In this document: positions 22,201 through 33,742 of the stretch, in pieces
Numbering within the stretch: the stretch's first letter is position 1
How the letters are laid out: the number at the start of each line of letters is the position of its first letter
NCBI RefSeq assembly: GCF_000283155.1
Contig: NW_004454265.1
Span: 1,919,786-1,983,785 of the forward strand
DNA: 64,000 nt
Reading direction: 5' to 3'
DNA from: Ceratotherium simum simum
Lineage: Eukaryota > Chordata > Mammalia > Perissodactyla > Rhinocerotidae
Notes under the pieces: model-generated
What the model was told of the DNA's origin: nothing
What the model saw: the letters and a program-made list of their open reading frames with translations, nothing else
Database searches by the model: none
Program-made: the position numbers and the translations under genes

Positions 22201-23915
22201 TTTTATGAATATAGTAATCCTTTCTCATTTATGAGTTTGCCTTATTTGAAATTCAGATATAATGTAGATTTACTTCTGTACTGTATATGTTTCTCAGAAC
22301 CTCTGCTGGACATCTGGGTCACTTGTTTCCACGTTTGTTCTTCTGCCAGTTGCTTCTTAGGCGATTGGTCACATACATATTAAGTGTCATGAAAATATAT
22401 TATATTTTATCATTGAGTTATGTGTATTACCATGTGGTATTTGTAGCCCTTATGATATTGGGCAAGAAGAGATTACAAAGAATGTTGTTTGTGCTGTCAG
22501 AGCTGTTACTGCCAAGGTAGATGGTCTAGCAGTGCAACACATAAAGTGCCATGACAGTGTAAAATGAAAGTCGTATTGTCAGCTCAGACTCCAAAGATTA
22601 TGGGACTCTTCTTGCCAAAGGGGGTTTAAAAGTGACTCTCCCATCATCAAGTTTGTGGAATACACACTAAGGAAGAAAGCAAAGCTCTCAGGTCAGAGAC
22701 CAGAGAGCTGTACTGTCACAAAGCATTCCTATTAATGTGTAAAACTGATAACTAGAATTTTGTAACAATTTTTTTTAGAAAGCAAAGCTTTTTTTAGAAA
22801 TATATAGGTACAGCTTTGTTTTTTAGGGTATCTATTTTGAGAAAGTGTATAAGAAAAGTCTAAAAATGGACCTTCAGAGGAGTTGTGAATAAGTTACCGT
22901 AACCAATAATGAAGTGGGAAGAGGCTTTCAAAAGAAGTCCACAGCTTATGTTCCATGCTTTATTCAAAGGATAGAGAAAATTCCCGGTTTATTGACTTGT
23001 CAGTAGCAGAAAAATCTGGTTGATGGTTGATTCTTAACCTTTCTTTCATCACATCAGATGTAAAGTGAGGTGTCAAAGGCAGAATCTGATGAAAACCATG
23101 GATCTTCTTCCCAGAAAACTTACATACCTAATTTTTCATGTACTTTAGGGGATTCCCTGACACCCTAAAACTCCATGGACCCACCAGGTAAGAATATTTA
23201 TGCTAGTGTCAGAAACATTCAAGCAGCTTTCAGAATTGAACTTCAATGGCTATGCAAGTGTAAATATCTGTGAGCTAAGGAAGGTGGCAGGTCCTTCCCA
23301 GTAATTATCTACTTCTTTCCCTTCCTGTTTTAGCCCCATTATTGTCTATATCAGCCTCAGTAGTGCATCTCTTAAATTCACAGACAAATTGAAAAGTATA
23401 GCTCATTACCAATTTAGAGTAGGGAAATGCCTATGGTAGCTATTTAGTGTGTTCTTTGTTCCCTGTATTTTTATTTTAGTGAATGTAAAACATATTTATG
23501 AAACTTTATAGATTGTCTTGCAATCTCATTTTAAAAAACAAGATTATGAGTGACTTATCCAAGAATTCTCCTACCATGAGGATTTTCAAGAACTTAATTC
23601 TGAGAGTTTGAGAGAATATTGTCCATTAAATCTGTTATGTTGTGCTTACCTTCTTTGTAAATTTTTATTTCTTTGTATAGTCTCTCTAGTTTTTCTGTTC
23701 ATTTTTGTTAGGTTTGACATTTCGCTGTCATCTTCATATTAGAATATTTCAGTATTTATTATTCTAGATAACTGATAACTGAGGTAGATCCTATTGTCAT
23801 TTTGGAATAGTTCATTGTGGAATACTTTTGGAGTACTTTATTTTTCATACCAACCATTGAGGAAAATGCTTTTTTCTTCAAACTCTCCCTCCTCCACTCA
23901 TGTCTCAGGTTACCT
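19291..23915. other. Single-copy region, no gene recognised
   Basis: Mostly single-copy AT-rich DNA with an 11-bp C run at 19,813-19,823. Open frames at 20,302-20,523, 20,580-20,906 and 22,093-22,383 (+) have no domain I can identify. The 20,270-20,900 part is less AT-rich than its surroundings. No splice-site or poly-A arrangement supports a gene. Confidence 0.45.
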
Positions 23916-24048
23916 GAGCTTCCCTTAAAACAAGGATCAAGTCTTATTAATTTGGTATCATCAGTTACTAGCATGATGGTACCTGCCTAATAGTAGATTT
24001 CAGTAAATCCTAATAGTAGATTCAGTAGATTGAATGAATGAATTTATT
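23916..24048 (+). repeat. L2 LINE 3' end fragment
   Basis: The pattern 'acaaggatcaagtct', 'gtacctgcctaatagtag' and a terminal 'tgaatgaatgaat' matches the degenerate 3' end of an L2 element in sense orientation. It contains a short local duplication (see findings). Confidence 0.5.
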
Positions 24049-25212
24049 TCTCCATTTCTAACACAGGTATTTAAAAAAAAGTCTACTTGGAACCTTTGTT
24101 TAGGAGGCTTTTTGAAAGTCTAAAAAATTACCTTTGTTTGATCGTCTCTGCTCCCCGAAGAAGAGCGGTGTGCATTGTCAAGTATATGCTAGATTAAATC
24201 AACTCTGAGCCTGATTTCTAGGATGTTGGTTCTTAAATTTATGGTTGATTGCTTGGAGTCTTGGGAGGGAACATTGCAGAAAAATATTAATAATATACTT
24301 TTAAAGATTGTAAGATAGAGTCTTTCAAGGAGGTTCAGGTTGGTTTTAAAATTATTCATCAGATATGGCGTTTTTACTTTTTAAGAGAAGATTGAAGAAT
24401 GGTGCTATGTCAAAGAATAATACAGTAAATATTCCATCCACATCAAGCATTTTTATTTTCTAGGCGTGGTATGGTGTGGCCCTTTTGATGACACTTGAGA
24501 ATAAATACGTAAAAGTAAAATAGTTGGAGAACTGTTTATTATTTTTCTCTTAAATGAAGAATATTTTGGAATTCACTTTTTACTCAGTTGTTTAAATTCT
24601 TAGAAGTCAAGGTTTGTACATGATACGTTCATGTCTATCAAGAAATCAATAGTTTGGAAGATTTTGTTTTGGTGATAGTCATTGCGTTGTGTCATGTTAC
24701 TGTCACAGTATTCTCTTAAATTTTTAGCAGTCATGACTCTGATAAACAAAAAACAATAAATTCTTGAATTATAGGTGTAAAAAAGCAGGAAGGGAGCTGA
24801 TAGAGAAGGCTTCCATGATATCCCCAAGCTTTATCCACTGAAGAGGATATTACCAACCTCTAATTGACTACTTTGGGAAATTAAACTTTATATAGCAAAG
24901 AGAAAGTCTCTTAAGTAATCATTAAAGGCACATATTTGTTAGTTTGATGGCTTTTATTATTAGTAGCTTTGGAAAAAGCTAAAAATATGACTCTGAATCT
25001 GTGTAGTTACACTTTGAACTACATCTACATGGCTTTCTGACATTCTTTTTTAAAGTACTTTTCAGTATTTTCCTTGTTGGCACTTTGTAAAATCTGTCAA
25101 AGAATATGAATACATGATGTTTTTTTTTTTTTTAAATTTTAAGGGGTTTATAGATAGAATAGAATACTCTCTTAAATTGTTTTTTTCAGAAATATAAGTA
25201 TTTCTAGCTAAT
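24049..25212. other. Single-copy AT-rich stretch, no gene seen
   Basis: No recognisable repeat apart from simple A/T runs (for example poly-T near 25,120). A minus-strand open frame of 75 residues (24,600-24,827) has no recognisable domain. Confidence 0.45.
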
Positions 25213-25560
25213 TCATTGATTTTTTTTTTTAAAGAAAATTTCAAACATACTCAAGGGCAGGAGAATACTATAATATGTGCCCATGACTTAGATTCAACAG
25301 TTGCTAAGACTTGTGTTCTTGCTGGTGCAGCTGGTGATGGTGCTGCTGCTGTTCCTCCCCTTCCTGTCCCCCCACCGCTACTCCTTCTTCTCCTCTTCTG
25401 CTTTTTCTTTGCTGAAATATTTCAAAGCAAATTTGGGTACTGTGTTATTTCATCCACAAGCTCTTCACTTTGCATCTCGAAAAAATATGAACATTTTCTT
25501 AACATGGTACAATGCCATTATTAAGTTTATGTTTTGATACTGAATTTCTAGCCATCTACT
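25213..25560 (-). mobile_element. Old L1 3'UTR-like fragment, antisense
   Basis: 'aatttcaaacatactcaa', 'gagaatactataatatgtgc' and 'gaaatatttcaaagcaaat' resemble an old L1 3'UTR block. A C/T-rich, CTG-containing low-complexity patch (25,325-25,412) interrupts it. That patch gives the Leu/Pro-rich 102-residue frame at 25,216-25,524, which is an artefact of composition and not a gene. Confidence 0.45.
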
Positions 25561-26516
25561 CATGTTCTTGCATATACCTATCTCCACATTTAAGCCACTG
25601 TCACATTTTGGGAAATCTGTGTTCCCTATCTTTAAAAATTTTCATTTTTCCTTTTTTTCATATTTCAAAAGAGCTAACTTTAAATTTATCCTGGACCATA
25701 AGGTATCAGTTTTCATTTCTCTATAGCCTAGAAAAAAATAGAAAGATTACTTTCCCATGTGGTTAAGTAGTATACATTAAATAGCTTCCAAAGAACAAAT
25801 TTAAAAAATCTTCTTTTTTGAATGACACTGATTTCTTACTACATTGCTGGCTTGTTCAAAATTTTTTTCAAATTCAAAAATGTAGGTTTTGGAAGTATCA
25901 TTTCAGTTGAACAGTATGAGAAATTCTCATTTTATCATATGGCTGTTTAATAAAACTAGTTGTTTTATGTAGTCTAGCGGTGCTTCTCAAATTTTCCTGT
26001 GGTAAAGGATATTTTTTCCCCTAAATTTTTAATCCATTGCAGACTAATATTTTAAAAAAATGTTGTAGTTATATCAAGTCACGACAAAAGTTTCTCAACT
26101 CTTATTCTCAAATTATTCATTTATACCTATTATGAACTATAATAGTTCATGCACTGGCACTGGTCTGCTTTTGAGTAGCTCTGAGATGTTGTTAGTATTT
26201 AACATGGCGTTTGATATGTATTTATTTATCATCTGGGATTGTTTCAGGGATGCTTTCTGGGAAGAGTAAACCATGTGCTTCTCACGTATTTCTATTTATC
26301 TGTCACCTTTTTAGTTCTCTTGGTTTGGGAGTTTGAGACTATTTGCAAGCATTGTATCAATAATTGTACAGGATCATTGGATTGTTCAGTTGGGCTGAAG
26401 GAGCATCTTGATCGTTTTCCTTATAAAATATACAAGACACAAATGTGTACTTGAAAGGTGTATGTGTAGGGTGAGGAGGTATGGTTGAAAGCCTTCAACA
26501 TGAACCAGAGGAACAG
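25561..26516. other. Single-copy or very old repeat sequence
   Basis: No gene. 25,978-26,170 has end sequences ('gcttctcaaa', 'tgcttttgagtagctctg') faintly like an old hAT-type MER element, but the middle does not match anything I can name. Confidence 0.4.
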
Positions 26517-26690
26517 TGCAATAAAATAGCAACAGACTAGGAGTTACAAGTCCTGGATTTCGATCTCTTTTCTGTGACTTGGAAGCAATATGATCTTGAC
26601 CTCTATCTGGGCTTGTTCATTCATCTGTAAATTATCATTACTAACTACTCTGTCTACTTTGCAAAGTTCTGAGTATCATAACCTTGTCTT
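26517..26690 (+). repeat. MIR SINE fragment
   Basis: Sense MIR core: 'tcctggatttcgatctc' (B-box area), 'ctgtgacttggaagcaatat', 'gggcttgttcattcatctg' and 'taaattatcattactaact'. All are in the order of the MIR consensus, with old divergence. Confidence 0.7.
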
Positions 26691-27104
26691 TTAATCACTT
26701 GTTTCCTCTCTAGAGGTCCTCAGCAACAGGATGTTTATGAGCTTCATTTTAGTTCTCCAGAATTGGATTGCCCTGGCTATTCTTGATACATTTGCTCTGA
26801 TTTCAACTTACTACTTTCTAGCTTCTTCCCCTACTACTGAGTATATAATTTCTTTACCTTATAGCTTCTTTTTACTCCTAAATGTTTATAATATGGCACC
26901 CTCACTGGTCATCAAAGCTCCTTTGGTATTTCTATTTTAGCTTTTGTTTTTTCTTCTAACTGCATCGTTTTCTTAGTATATCCTTGTTCAGATTCCTGAG
27001 GGAGGGAATCTGATTGGCTCCACTAATAACTCTTATATGTGATGAGCTACACCGAGGGTTGCTGGCCAGCCTGTGGACTGACTTCCTTTAAATCAGCGAG
27101 TCCT

Positions 27105-27290
27105 AACTGGGTCAGTTAGTTTTAGGTATACAACATAATGACTTCATATATGTATATATTGTGAAATGCTTACCACAATAAGTTTAATTAACATCCATCA
27201 CCACACTAGTTACAATTTTTTTTTTCTTGTGATGAGAACTTTTAAGATCTACTCTCTTGGCAGCTTTCAAATATACAATACAGTGCTGTT
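27105..27290 (-). mobile_element. L1 3'UTR fragment, antisense
   Basis: 'ttaggtatacaacataatga', 'gtgaaatgcttaccacaata', 'tccatcaccacactagttac' and 'cttgtgatgagaacttttaa' match the 3'UTR of mid-age L1 copies. The last block also occurs at 7.35 kb. It is cut off at 27,290 by the start of a tRNA-headed SINE. Confidence 0.7.
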
Positions 27291-27652
27291 AACTATAGCC
27301 AGCCCTGGTGGTCTAGTGGTTAAGATTTGGTAATCTCACTGCTGCTGCCTAGGTTCATTTCCTGGTCAGGGAACCACACCACTCGTCTGTTGATTGTCAT
27401 ACTGTGGTGGCTGCGTGTTGCTGTGATGCGGAAAGCTCTGCCACTGGTATTTCAAATACCAGCAGGGTCACCCAGGGTGGACAGGTTTCAGCAGAGCTTC
27501 CAGACTAAGACAGACTAGGAAGAAGGACCTGGCCACACACTTCCAAAAAAAACTGGCCACGAGAACCCTATGAATAGCAGTGGAGCATTGTCTGATATAG
27601 TGCAGGAAGGTGAGAGGATGGCGCAGAAAGACCAGGCAAGGTTCTGCTCTTT
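27291..27652 (+). mobile_element. tRNA-head SINE with RTE-like body, 3'-truncated
   Basis: It starts 'agccctggtggtctagtgg', an A-box-like tRNA head distinct from ERE, followed by a B-box-like ggttcatttcc. A long body follows ('atttcaaataccagcaggg', 'gacaggtttcagcag', 'cctatgaatagcag', 'gtgagaggatggcg'). The full copy at 60.2 kb continues into 'cgactcaa', 'ggcactaac' and (aac)n, resembling RTE-type LINE 3' ends. This copy lacks that end. I infer mobilisation by an RTE-clade LINE; the family name is not certain. Confidence 0.7.
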
Positions 27653-27670
27653 TCAAAATATGAGCTCCAC

Positions 27671-27903
27671 GGAGGCTGGCCTGGTGGCACAGTGATTAAG
27701 TGCACACACTCGGCTTCCGTGGCCTGGGGTTCGCACGTTCGCACCCTGGGTGCGCACCGACACACTGTCAAGCCATGCTGTGGCGGCGTGCCATATAAAG
27801 TAGAGGAAGGTGGGCATGGATGTTAGCCCAGCGCCAATCTTCCTCAGCAAAAAAGAGGAGGATTGGCATCGGATGTTAGCTCAGGCTGGTCTTCCTCACA
27901 CAT
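27671..27903 (+). mobile_element. ERE SINE, body-II type, sense
   Basis: Sense ERE: head ggctggcctggtggcacagtg, B-box area diverged, then 'ccatataaagtagaggaagg' and two gttagc/cttcctca units. A plausible imperfect TSD is tcaaaatatgagctc near 27,654 and ccaaaatataccagctc near 27,904. It separates the tRNA/RTE SINE from an L1 ORF2 piece. Confidence 0.9.
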
Positions 27904-28187
27904 CCAAAATATACCAGCTCTTAGTTGCGTTGATCTTTTCTATTGTCTTTTTAGTCTCTGTTTCATTTATTTCCACTCTGATCTTTGTTATTTCCTTCCT
28001 TCTACTAATTTTAGGCTTTGTTTGTTCTTCTTTTTCTAGTTTCTTGAGGTGTAAAGTTAGGTGGTTTATTTGAGATCTTTCTTGTTTCTTAATGTGGGTG
28101 TTTATCTCTATGAACTTCCCTCTTAGAACTCATTTTGCTGCATCCCATGTTTTGGTATGTTGTATTTCCATTTTCATTTGTCTCAAT

Positions 28188-28388
28188 CTATGTTTTAATT
28201 TCTCTTTTGGTTTCTTCTTTGACCCATTGGTTACTCAGTAGCATGTTATTTAATCTCCACATATTTGTGAATTTTCTAGTTTTTTTCTTGTACTTAATTT
28301 CTAGTGTCATCCCATTGTTTTTGGAAAAGATGCTTGATAGGCATTCAGTCTTCTTAAATTTGTTTAGACTTGTTTTTTGGCCTAACAT
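28188..28388 (-). pseudogene. L1 ORF2 linker fragment
   Basis: This 66-residue minus-strand frame has LEIKYKKKTRKFTNMWRLNN and NQWVKEETKREIK, equivalent to the block at 4.0-4.2 kb. It lies between endonuclease and RT in ORF2. The rest of ORF2 toward RT is absent in this copy. Confidence 0.87.
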
Positions 28389-28701
28389 ATGATCTGTCCT
28401 GGGTAATGTTCTATGTGCACTTGAGAAGAATGTGTATTTTGCTGCTTTTGAATAGAATGTTTTGTAAATGTATGTTAAGTGCTTTTGGTCTAACGTTGTT
28501 TAAGTCTCGTGTTTCCTTATTGATATTCTTCTCTGGATGATCTATCCATTGTTGAAAGTGGGGTATTGGAGTTCCCTACTATTATTGTCTTACTGCTTGT
28601 TTCCCCTTTTAGGTCTGTTAATATTTGCTTTATATATTTAGGTGTTCTATGTTGGTTTCATAAATATTTACAAATTTCATATCCTCTTGTTCGATTGACC
28701 C

Positions 28702-28998
28702 TTATATCATTATTTTGCCTTCTTTGTCTCTTATTACAGTCTTGGTTTTAAAGTCTATTTTGTCTCGTATAAGTATAGATACCCCAGCTTTCTTTTGGTT
28801 TCCATTTGCACGGGATATCTTTTTCCATCCCTTCACTTTCAGTCTGTGTGTGTCCTTAAAGCTGAAGTGAGTCTCTTGTAGGCAGCATATAGTTGGGTCT
28901 TGTTTTTTAATCCATTCAGCCACTTCATGTCTTTTGATTGAAGAATTTAGTCCATTTACATTTATGGTAATTATTGATAGGTATGGACTTACTGCCAT
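28702..28998 (-). pseudogene. L1 ORF2 endonuclease N-terminus
   Basis: This 98-residue minus-strand frame starts at the natural ORF2 start region. It has IITINVNGLNSSIKRH and CCLQETHF, then DTHRLKVKGW. The Asn at about residue 13 and Glu at about residue 42 correspond to the catalytic N14 and E43 of the human L1 endonuclease, so these positions are kept by chance or youth. The frame ends before the rest of the nuclease domain, and the copy cannot encode a working enzyme. Confidence 0.9.
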
Positions 28999-29530
28999 TT
29001 TGTTAATAGTTTTCTGCCTGTTTTGTAATTCCTTTGTTTCTTTCTTCTCTTGCTCTCTTCCTTTGTGATTTCATGCCTTTCTGTAGCGGTATGCATAGAT
29101 TCCTTTCTCTTTATCTTTTGTGTATCTACTATAGGTTTTTACTTTGTGGTTACTATGAGGCTTACATAAAATATGTTATATTTATAAGTCTATTTTAAGC
29201 TGATAACAACTTAAGTTCAAAAGCATTCTAAAAGTCTACATTTTTATTCTCCCCACCCCCCACATTTTATGTTTTTGATGTCACAGTTTACATCTTTTTA
29301 TCTTGTGTATCCATTAACAAATTATTGTAGTTATTGTTACTGCTTTTGTCTTTTAACCTTTGTACTAGGTTTATAAGTGATTAACTCACCACCTTTACAA
29401 CATTAGATTATTCTGAATTTAACTATGTATTTACCTTTACCAGTTAGATTTATACTTTTATATGTTTTCCTGATACTAACTAGCACTCTTTTGTTTTAGC
29501 ATAAAGAAGCCCCTTTAACATTTCTTGTAA

Positions 29531-29925
29531 GGCCAATCTAATGGAGCTGAGGGAAGGCATTTTTGAGACGTATTTTGGAGGTAGAATTGATCCTTAATTT
29601 ATGAAGTTTTGGAAGTCCGTGGAGGTGCATCTGGGACTGCTTTGGGCTTTCCTTTTTTTTTGGTGGTGGGAGGTGTTATTACTTTAACTGGAGCAAATCT
29701 CCATCTAATTGTCTTATATATTGGGGTTTTGTGTGGGATATCATTTGGATGTAGGGTTCTTTGTTTAAAAAATAAGTGAAAGCCACCACTTCATAGAATA
29801 TCAGAATTATATTTATAAATAATTTTCTTCGGTGTCTCTCTCCTTTAAATTTCTAGTAATTTCACAGTCTGTACCAGTCATCTTATATTTATCTTGAATT
29901 ATTTCAGTGAGGGTATTTATGTACA
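29531..29925. other. Unassigned sequence, no gene seen
   Basis: A G/T-rich stretch follows the L1 spacer (29,640-29,700). It could be further decayed L1 or LTR sequence. Nothing recognisable. Confidence 0.4.
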
Positions 29926-29929
29926 TCTC

Positions 29930-30165
29930 TATCTAGATTGTAAATTCTTAGAGCATTTTATACTTGATGTTGGCCACATCCCTCATATGTATCCTTTGAA
30001 TGAATACAACTAGGTGCGAGGCCCTGTGCTACATGGTGTGAATACAAAGACAATATTCTCAGGGAGCTCAGAATCTGGTGAGAGGACATCTGTAGACGTG
30101 ATTATGACTATGGTATATAAATGCTACACTTTTAGATCTGAGAAAAGTACTGGGAGGATAAAATA
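29930..30165 (+). repeat. L2 LINE fragments, sense
   Basis: Two blocks: 'attgtaaattcttagagcat' to 'tgaatgaatac' is the L2 3' end, then 'aggtgcgaggccctgtgcta', 'gaatacaaagacaata' and 'gggagctcagaatctggtg' resembles another L2-like 3' region. Both are ancient. Confidence 0.55.
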
Positions 30166-30459
30166 TCCTAGGATAGTATAAGAAACCCAGCTAAAGTCCT
30201 TGGCATTATGTTTTAACTATATAACATATGTTTAATATTGTAGAGTAAAATGAAACATGTTAGGCTTTTTTTTTCCAAGTATAATAGGTAAATTAGAGCC
30301 GATGACTATGGCTTGAAGTATTAAATCTTTTTCTCTATAATGTATATATGTGAAATTTTCTATAATTATAAAAAAATTTAAGTTATTAAAAAGATCATGT
30401 ATCTTAGGGGCAAAATGTTTTCTTTATCAGATATGGCATAATATAGGAGACAAGGTGAG

Positions 30460-30600
30460 CCTCTTTTATTAGCTGTTTGACCTTAGGTAAATAATTTAAC
30501 TTAGCTGAACTTCATTTTTTTAAAATCTGCAACCTGGGAAACATAATAGTAAATAGTGAGCTCCTTGAGGACAGTGTCCATGCCATATTAATTTTTGCTA
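30460..30600 (+). repeat. MIR/L2-like scraps, sense
   Basis: 'agctgtttgaccttaggta' and 'aataatttaacttagctga' match the MIR core. 'agtgagctccttgaggacag' followed by 'tgtccatgcc' resembles L2. Both are short and diverged. Confidence 0.5.
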
Positions 30601-31750
30601 GAGTGACCCACCATACTGGTTTCCCTGTAACTTTCTTTGTTTTAGCACTGAAAGTTCTGTGTCCCAAGAAACCTTTCAATCTTGTACGAAGCAAGATGGT
30701 TGGTCACTCTGTTGGTATGGCTAATGGCTAGCTGGTAGGTAGCACTTAGTAGGTAAGTGATTGGAATTGAATGTGTCCTCTGTCTTTTTCACGAGCTGAT
30801 GTAAGGATCAAATGATATTTTGTGAAAGTATTTTGAAAACAGTAAAAGCTGTACTAATGAAATTGATATTGTTCTTCCCATCATTATTCTCTTGGAATTC
30901 ATCTCTGAACTTGTGTGGAAAATAATTTGGTAGACAAAAATTTGATTACTCAGTATTTCTTGTTTGTATCTGTTGCCTAAAGTGGGGTGATTGCTTACAT
31001 GAGACCTGTGTGGCATGGTATTGTGTTGCAGGGTAATGCTGCCACTTAATGAGTGCTTGTAAGAGTACCCTTGAGATTGCTAGAAAGCGAGGGAACATGA
31101 TTGGAAAAGGCACTATGAGGAGTAAATAGATGGAGGAGTTACCTGGGCGTCTCGGCCCCTTGGTCTTAGATCTTGTTGGATCTTACAATCTAAGAAAGAT
31201 TGGCTTTGATCAGTGAATAGGTGTGTTAAGGAGAGCATCTCAAGCATCATGTTCATTATGTTGAATCTTTACTAGAAAATTTTGTGAACGAAGATGGTCT
31301 TCTTAGATTGAGGGGCATGTTTTTGAGAGACTTTATAAGTTTTGATAATCATTGGTATATAAAGCCTCTTTCTTGTCTGTTGCTTATGAATTTGATCTTA
31401 GGTAGAATAAATTTATGTGATGAGAAATCCAAGGGTCATTATGAGATTGGGATACATGTTTGCAAAATATATTTTCTGCAAAAATATAGCTTCCTATTCT
31501 TTCTTCTCTAGCTACTTCCCCAATAAAACATAACAAAATCCAAAATCTAAAACAACTTGAATCCTTAACTGTATCTTGTTTAGCAAATAGAATTTTTAAG
31601 AAGTTAGATGCCTCTAGTTTTCTTTGTTATTGTTGAAAATTTACAAGGAATGCAGCACAGTTGTAAGAAGTAAAGAAAGACTGGATAAACTAAAAATTTA
31701 GATTATTAATATTGACCTATAATAATAATAATAATAATACATACGACTTA
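30601..31750. other. Single-copy stretch, no gene seen
   Basis: No young repeat. Several 60-75-residue frames are open on both strands (for example 31,284-31,511, +) without domains. An (ata)n microsatellite of about 24 bp lies at 31,719-31,740. Confidence 0.45.
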
Positions 31751-31754
31751 AACT

Positions 31755-31985
31755 AGTATTTACTACGGGCCAGGTACTAATACAGAATGCTTAACATGTG
31801 TTCTTTTCATTTAATCTTTACAGCAGTTCCGTGGGATAGGTATGGTATCATGATTTGCTGAAGACAAAAGTAGGTCTTATACCTGTATTAAGGACACACA
31901 ACAATAAGAGTGGAACTGGGATTTTTGAAGACAAGCTTAGTGTGTCTGACTCCAAAGCCTGTTCTAAGATCTGACTCTGAGTCTT
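31755..31985 (-). repeat. MIR SINE, antisense, near full core
   Basis: 'gggccaggtactaataca', 'tttaatctttacagcagttc', 'gggataggtatggtatca', 'acacacaacaataagagtgg' and 'gtctgactccaaagcctg' follow the reverse-complement MIR order through the core and into the head. Confidence 0.7.
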
Positions 31986-33195
31986 GGAATATGACAGTTC
32001 ATTGTCTTTGGGGTTGTAAGTAAATTCTCACTTCTGACCATCTTATTAGAAGGAGAACTGGATTGGATTAGAACAGATCTTTCTGTTCAGAGACCCTGAG
32101 GTTCCGGCAATGTCATAACCGCTCTGTAGGTTTAGTCTTTTTCTACTACATGAGAAACAATTAAAAGCGAGTGATAGCCTATTTGGATTATCAGTGCTTT
32201 GGTTTTACTGATTTTTATTAACTGCCTTTATTTACATAAAAGGTAAGGTAAAAACTTACTTTCTGAGAGGCTCAAAAGTACTTGGAGAAATATTAATTTA
32301 GAGAATATGTATAAGTAGCCTGTTCATTTAATGAGTTTTGAAACATGTACAGATGCATTCAGAGCCTTAATAAAGTGCTTTATGAATTTTTACCTTTGCT
32401 TTCTATGTAGCAGTTAAATTATATTTGGTGAAGAAATCCACAGCTGTGCCTTAAAATAATAATATATTTTTAAAAGACATTCTAGTTAGTATTAATTTTA
32501 AACATTTATGAGAAGTTTCCCTAAGACAGCAAACTATCTACATTTCTTATAGAACTGTCTTTTTCTCTCTTGGAATAGAATAAGTCTACTTGAAATTGCC
32601 TTTTTTTCCTACCTTCGCTTTGAGCTGGCAAAACTCTGGAAATGAGATACAAACCTGGATCAGTATTTCTCAAAGATATGAAGTATTTTTGGTATCTTTA
32701 GAAATAGGGGTGTCTTCTCCCCACACAAAATAGTCTCGAAAGCCCTTTCTCCCCATGATGCCATCTCTTCTACTTTTTGTTCTTACTTAGAAACCAAGAA
32801 TGTTGGATATAGAGCAGTAACTGTCCAGAGACCCTCTCTTGTCTAGTAAGGCACAGCTGTGGTTTGGCTGGCCTGGCCTGAGATTGCAGTGTGTGAAGTT
32901 AGAGTTCAGAGACCATAAATTGTAAGTTAGAGTGGTATAATGAAGGAATGTGTGTGGTTAACAAGGTCAAAACCAGGTTACCAGTTCTAGGAGCCAAGGA
33001 AGATATGTGGTTGAGATGGGCTGCAAAACCATGAAAATAAGGAGTAGTTATTGGGGCAAATTGGAAGTGGTTTAGCAAATTCCAGAACAGAATATGATGG
33101 CCTTTTGTCTGGCAAGCTTGGTTCATCTAAAGGGGCTTTTGAAGCAGTGGAATCAGTATCAAAGGCAGGAGAACATGAAAACCAATAAGATGGTT
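31986..33195. other. Single-copy stretch, no gene recognised
   Basis: Ordinary AT-rich DNA. A 75-residue minus-strand frame (32,899-33,126) lies in a purine-rich part of the + strand. I see no domain or exon signals. Confidence 0.45.
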
Positions 33196-33199
33196 GTAG

Positions 33200-33330
33200 G
33201 AATGTTAGTATAGCCCTTTAGGCTTTACAGAATAACTTCCACACACATTTTTTGTTTGTTCCTTACAATATTTGAAGGAGTTATGATTTATCCCCATTTT
33301 ATAGATAGAGGAGGCAAGTTACAGTGTCAA
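33200..33330 (-). repeat. MIR-like fragment, antisense
   Basis: 'ttccttacaatatttgaagg' and 'ccccattttatagatagagg' match the reverse-complement MIR core ('ccccattttacagatgagg' type). Confidence 0.55.
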
Positions 33331-33742
33331 ATTCAAGCCGTGAAAGTCTAATTTGATTGCATTCTGAACTATTTTTGCAGAGAGAGGAGTAGCAGAATTC
33401 AGGTGAGAATAGCAGATTTTTGTGGGTAGTAGGGAATAGAAATACAGCCACTGGGTTTGAGAGTGTTTTAAATGGAAAAGCAACAATACAATTAAAGAAA
33501 TGATTATTTCATTACGCCATATCACGTAGTTAAACACAAACAAATACAATATAAATATATATAACTTTTTTTTGGTGAGAGCTTTTAAAAATTTTGAGCC
33601 CTTTCCCGCTTTTTTAAAATGTGGATGAGATACTTATTTGGTTCATGAGTTGGTCTGTTTCAATCATATTTTTGTTTGTGGCCAAGCATTTAAAATTAAA
33701 CATGAACATCACATAGCTTCAATAATCTTTGCTTAATGCCTC

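Larger units (their letters stand above)
27920..29530 (-). mobile_element. L1 ORF2 5' part and inter-ORF spacer, antisense
   Basis: Minus-strand L1 from the inter-ORF spacer (about 29,530-29,000) into ORF2 endonuclease and the linker toward RT (29,000-27,920). Both ORF2 frames (28,702-28,998 and 28,188-28,388) are clear. The 3' half is missing. The spacer 'gtggttactatgaggcttac' / 'aagctgataacaac' is shared with the copy at 5.1-5.47 kb, so both belong to closely related subfamilies. Confidence 0.88.

Noticed and set aside
25216..25524. Leu/Pro-rich 102-residue frame resembling a membrane protein
   Set aside because: It comes from a C/T and CTG-rich low-complexity patch in an L1 3'UTR-like fragment. 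No homologous domain was recognised.
25978..26170. Possible hAT-type MER element
   Set aside because: Only the ends vaguely resemble a MER family. There are no clear inverted repeats and no TSD.
32899..33126. 75-residue minus-strand frame as a possible exon
   Set aside because: No domain, no convincing splice sites, and a length expected by chance in purine-rich sequence.
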